9,903 bases of DNA from Proteiniphilum sp. (lineage in GTDB: Bacteria; Bacteroidota; Bacteroidia; Bacteroidales; Dysgonomonadaceae): NCBI GenBank assembly GCA_031284475.1, contig JAISZV010000060.1, positions 1-9,903 of the forward strand, written 5' to 3'. The notes under the pieces are model-generated. The model had not been told where the DNA came from. It made no database searches and saw nothing but the letters and a program-made list of their open reading frames with translations. Positions 7,172-9,903 of this stretch are shown here, in pieces. Numbering within the stretch: position 1 is the first letter of the stretch; each line of letters begins with the position of its first letter. The position numbers were made by a program, and so were the translations under genes.

Positions 7172-9631
7172 CTACAAAAACGAAGCCCCCTTGGAAGCAT
7201 CTCTCTTTTTATGTGCGAAGATCATCATTATTTCAATACTTGAGAAATCAGGATACAACGTGTAATAAACAGGGTCGTCGGGCGAAGCGGCTTTCAGTTT
7301 TTCTTCGGCCAGGTGAAGCCTTTCCCTTGTAATAAAATCGGTAACGGCCAGTTCGCCCGTCTCAACATATTTTGCCAGGTGGGCGCCAACAGTAGAAACA
7401 GCCAGATTTCGCTCTCCGGCTATTTCTTCAATCGTTTTTCCCGAGCGGAACATTTCAAGAGTCAAACGGCGGCTGCCTCCTTTCTGTTTATTTTCTTTCT
7501 GCTTGTCTTCTTTTTGTTTTCTTTTGGATGCTTTCTTTTCCGCCAAACGCGATTCCAGGCCATATCTTTTGCAGTATGCCCGGATTACCGGCAAAAAACT
7601 ATCTCCGTATTTTTCCACTTTGGCCGGGCCGAATCCGGTGATTTGAAGCAACTCCTTTTTGTTTTGGGGCAAATACTCTGCCATCTCATAGAGCGTCTTA
7701 CTGCCGGCTACCATATAAATCGGCAAATTCCGTGGTTCACAGATATTATTCCGCTCCTCCACCAGCAGGCGGTACAAGCCGGGATGCGACAGGTCGGGCT
7801 TGGTTGAGTCTGAGGCGGCATAAGCGTTTACGCTAAAAGAAGGAAGTATAAAATTGTTTTTCGCCTCAAAATAGGCCTCAATGGTTGTATCGGACTTTAA
7901 TTTACCCAGGAGATGCTTTTTCAGGGCCAGATCGGAAAAAATATCCTGGATTGCCTCGTTATATTCGGCTGCGTGTGCACGGCTATCGGTAGAAGCCGGC
8001 GACTGCCGCAGGTCGGCTATCAACATATCCATTTTTTCCACAAAGAAACCGCTTGCAGCGTTTACCCGGTTTCTTAGATGCTCTTCACTTACAGGATGCT
8101 GGCGAATGATAGAATTTAACTGTACCTGAAATTTCGACGCCACCTGCTCCATCTCCTCCAGTTTTTGCCGGATATTTTGCAAATAGGGCGCCGTTTCGTT
8201 ATTGAACGACTCTCCCATCTCCTTGATCTTCGACGACAAACGCTTGCTTTGCGACAAAACGCCGGTAAAATCGAAAAGCGACAACAAAAGGTGAGAACGA
8301 TAAGCATTGCGCGATTCATCCAACTGCTTTTCGAGCGCCTCAGCGCTCTGCTTATTTTTCTCATGATCTATAATCTGGCGATCATTGCGAATACTATCCG
8401 GATGTATTTTGCTCAACAGAACAACGCCTTCCAGCGAGCGGCACCGGCTCAATGCCACGTACACCTGCCCCGGAGCAAAAGCCTGTCCGGCGTCTATCAT
8501 CACTTTGTCAAAGGTAAGCCCCTGGCTTTTATGAATAGTAACGGCCCATGCCAGGCGTAAAGGGTACTGTATAAAACGCCCCAGCGTGTTTTCTTCTATC
8601 TGTTTTGTTTCCGGGTTTGCCGAGTAGCCTATATTTTCCCACACGGTACGCTCTACCTCAATATACTCATTCCCATCACAACAAACAATAATACGGTCTC
8701 CTTCAATTTTATCGACTACGCCCGTTTTCCCGTTATAGAAACGCGCCGCCTCGGTATCATTCCGAAGAAACATCACCTTTGCTCCGGGTTTCAATTCCAG
8801 TTCCGACTCGGTTGGATAGTTCCTCTCGGAATACTCGCCCTCTATTTTGGCCGCAAACCGGGAGGACTCGCCCTTTAATTTACCCAACTCCCGTGTATTG
8901 ATCTGATCCGCTTTATAATTATGTGTAGTGAGAACAATATAATCGTCCTCTTTTTTGGGTACAAACAGCGGATCATAACGTTTTTCGAGCATCCGGAAAC
9001 TTTCAGGGGAAAGGCAATCATTCCGTATCTCATTCAATACCCGTATAAAATCGTTGTTTGTCTGACGGTAAATTTTCTCAAATTCGATATACACAGGCGA
9101 ATCCTGCATAATCGCCCGGCTGTGAAAAAAATAGGGACTTTGGTAATATTCCGACAGCAAACGCCACTCATCTTCTTTCGCTACAGGCGAGAGCTGGAAC
9201 ATATCGCCGATAAAAACGACCTGCACCCCGCCGAAAAGCCGGTCGCCCCTGTACCGGAAATGGCGCAGAGAGGCGTCTATCGCATCCAGCAGATCGGCGC
9301 GCACCATGCTTATCTCGTCAATCACCAGCAACTCCAGTTCCTGTAATACCCGCCGGCGATGTCCCCGCATCTTTGTCTGGCTGATCAGTTGTTTTCTTCC
9401 TTCGGGCGTGGGGAAGAAAGGCGTAAGCGGTAATTGAAAAAAAGAATGGATCGTAGTTCCCCCTGCATTGATCGCCGCTACGCCCGTAGGCGCAACCACT
9501 GCCACTTGTTTTCCGGATATCTCTTTCAGACGACGAAGGAACGTTGTTTTTCCGGTGCCCGCTTTTCCGGTAATAAACAAATTCCGATCGGTGCGAAGTG
9601 CAAACTCAAATGCTAATTGACTGTTGTCCAT
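7172..9631 (-). CDS. PIF1-like SF1B DNA helicase with C-terminal HRDC and HTH_40 domains
   Basis: Predicted ATP-dependent 5'-3' DNA helicase acting on chromosomal DNA. Seen: 819 residues. The helicase core (about 1-410) has Walker A GKAGTGKTT (22-30), APTGVAA (48-54), Walker B VIDEISM (103-109), GDMFQLSPV (142-150), YRQTN (188-192), the UvrD_C_2-type motif TIHKSQGLTFDKV (365-377) and VYVALSRCRSLEGV (390-403). Residues 410-600 are a Glu/Lys-rich, probably coiled linker. Residues 616-690 resemble an HRDC domain (YRLLVEERNNICEPRNLPIYM, then LLQITGFGPAKVEKYG). A lysine/glutamine-rich tether (697-718) leads to an HTH_40-type domain (720-805, IEEIAGERNLAVSTVGAHL). HRDC and HTH_40 are known from RecQ helicases, so this tail probably guides DNA binding on a PIF1-type motor. 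Start at 9631 fits the Q-motif-like SQLAFEFAL opening. Likely roles, such as G-quadruplex or recombination-intermediate unwinding, are inference. Confidence 0.92.
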   Translation of the reverse strand: MDNSQLAFEFALRTDRNLFITGKAGTGKTTFLRRLKEISGKQVAVVAPTGVAAINAGGTTIHSFFQLPLTPFFPTPEGRKQLISQTKMRGHRRRVLQELELLVIDEISMVRADLLDAIDASLRHFRYRGDRLFGGVQVVFIGDMFQLSPVAKEDEWRLLSEYYQSPYFFHSRAIMQDSPVYIEFEKIYRQTNNDFIRVLNEIRNDCLSPESFRMLEKRYDPLFVPKKEDDYIVLTTHNYKADQINTRELGKLKGESSRFAAKIEGEYSERNYPTESELELKPGAKVMFLRNDTEAARFYNGKTGVVDKIEGDRIIVCCDGNEYIEVERTVWENIGYSANPETKQIEENTLGRFIQYPLRLAWAVTIHKSQGLTFDKVMIDAGQAFAPGQVYVALSRCRSLEGVVLLSKIHPDSIRNDRQIIDHEKNKQSAEALEKQLDESRNAYRSHLLLSLFDFTGVLSQSKRLSSKIKEMGESFNNETAPYLQNIRQKLEEMEQVASKFQVQLNSIIRQHPVSEEHLRNRVNAASGFFVEKMDMLIADLRQSPASTDSRAHAAEYNEAIQDIFSDLALKKHLLGKLKSDTTIEAYFEAKNNFILPSFSVNAYAASDSTKPDLSHPGLYRLLVEERNNICEPRNLPIYMVAGSKTLYEMAEYLPQNKKELLQITGFGPAKVEKYGDSFLPVIRAYCKRYGLESRLAEKKASKRKQKEDKQKENKQKGGSRRLTLEMFRSGKTIEEIAGERNLAVSTVGAHLAKYVETGELAVTDFITRERLHLAEEKLKAASPDDPVYYTLYPDFSSIEIMMIFAHKKRDASKGASFL

Positions 9632-9729
9632 TTCTTTTTTGATGATTAATGAGAGTTACAACGGATCGCAAAACATAGCCGGATTAATGCTTTAGTTGTA
9701 ATCATACGGCTTGCGAAACTTGAGTTAAA

Positions 9730-9761
9730 CAAAAATAGGTTAAATATAGGATTCTCCCAAA
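9730..9761 (-). promoter_or_regulatory. Consensus Bacteroidetes promoter of the helicase gene
   Basis: On the minus strand, TTTG (plus 9758-9761) is followed after exactly 20 bp by TATTTTTG (plus 9730-9737), a full match to TTTG / TAnnTTTG. Transcription would start near 9723, giving a leader of about 92 nt. A weaker near-match, TATGTTTTG (plus 9669-9677), is closer to the gene. The promoter sits 24 bp from the inferred IS30 end and so belongs to the resident sequence, not the IS. Confidence 0.6.
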
Positions 9762-9784
9762 TTTTAAGATAATCAATCAGGGTC

Positions 9785-9903
9785 GGCAGATTCAAATAGC
9801 AAGTGCGAAAATACTAAAGATATTTGAAGAATCTCTCTTTCGGCGAAACGAAGTCGAGTTTTTCTCTCGGTCTCCGGTTTATTTTATGTTGAATATCCCT
9901 AAT
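9785..9903. mobile_element. IS30-family insertion sequence, one end (continues past right edge)
   Basis: The segment consists of a probable terminal inverted repeat at 9785-9812 followed inward by the 3' end of a transposase gene. The repeat contains AGATTCAAATAGCAAGTGCG (9788-9807) and aligns well with the E. coli IS30 end as I remember it (AGATTCAATTGGTCAACGC). The transposase stop at 9814 lies directly against the repeat, a compact arrangement typical of IS30 elements. The other end and the target duplication are outside the window or not identifiable, so the exact boundary is uncertain by a few bases. Confidence 0.6.
9814..9903 (-). CDS. IS30-family transposase, C-terminal 29 residues only (cut by right edge)
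   Basis: The open frame enters from the right edge and ends at TAG (plus 9814-9816). It reads IRDIQHKINRRPREKLDF followed by VSPKERFFKYL. The string NxRPRxxLxFxxPxE is the characteristic C-terminus of IS30-family DDE transposases, just after the catalytic Glu region. The catalytic D, D and E residues themselves lie outside the window. It is transcribed in the same direction as the helicase, and read-through could reach that gene. Whether the transposase is intact cannot be judged. Confidence 0.75.
   Translation of the reverse strand: MRDIQHKINRRPREKLDFVSPKERFFKYL

Noticed and set aside
7019..7243. Plus-strand ORF of 74 codons after pgk
   Set aside because: It starts in the terminator tail, reads through the palindromic repeat and ends inside the helicase gene on the other strand. 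It has no recognisable domain and no promoter.

Overview
The window is ordinary chromosomal DNA from an anaerobic member of the Bacteroidota, most likely order Bacteroidales. This is inferred from three things: Bacteroidetes-type promoter motifs (TTTG, about 20 bp, TAnnTTTG) ahead of several genes with no clear Shine-Dalgarno sequences; protein sequences of Bacteroidales type (PGK with a charged insertion, a PIF1-like helicase with RecQ-type C-terminal domains); and a pyruvate:ferredoxin oxidoreductase, typical of fermentative anaerobes. I cannot name a genus.

Layout, left to right. Positions 1-2270 (minus) hold the first 756 codons of pyruvate:ferredoxin oxidoreductase (nifJ/por), which runs off the left edge. 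Positions 2271-2904 form a 634-bp gene-free stretch. It contains the nifJ promoter, a decayed C-terminal fragment of a formylglycine-generating-enzyme-like (SUMF1-type) gene, a 136-bp MITE-like element with 12-bp terminal inverted repeats and 7-bp flanking direct repeats around three 23-bp tandem repeats, and an AT-rich promoter region for the next gene. A ZIP-family metal transporter (2911-3759, plus) then meets a type I L-asparaginase (3762-4805, minus) tail to tail with only 2 bp between them. A 243-bp divergent region leads to a small OsmC-family protein (5049-5471, plus), which ends at a hairpin terminator. Phosphoglycerate kinase (5703-6962, plus) follows behind a leader with two candidate -7 boxes and ends at a strong intrinsic terminator. 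A short palindromic, probably dispersed repeat (about 7066-7140) lies before a PIF1-like SF1B helicase with HRDC and HTH_40 C-terminal domains (7172-9631, minus), which has a consensus promoter. The right edge cuts into an IS30-family insertion sequence: its probable inverted repeat is at about 9785-9812 and the last 29 codons of its transposase are at 9814-9903 (minus).

Most genes appear to be single-gene transcription units, and the order suggests no dedicated multi-gene pathway. PFOR and PGK belong to central carbon metabolism (glycolysis to acetyl-CoA and reduced ferredoxin). Asparaginase feeds nitrogen and aspartate metabolism. ZIP imports divalent metal. The OsmC protein is probably involved in thiol-based detoxification, and the helicase in DNA maintenance. 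I found no convincing undescribed multi-gene system. The most novel material is non-coding: the MITE-like element at 2565-2700, the decayed gene beside it, and the palindromic repeat after pgk.
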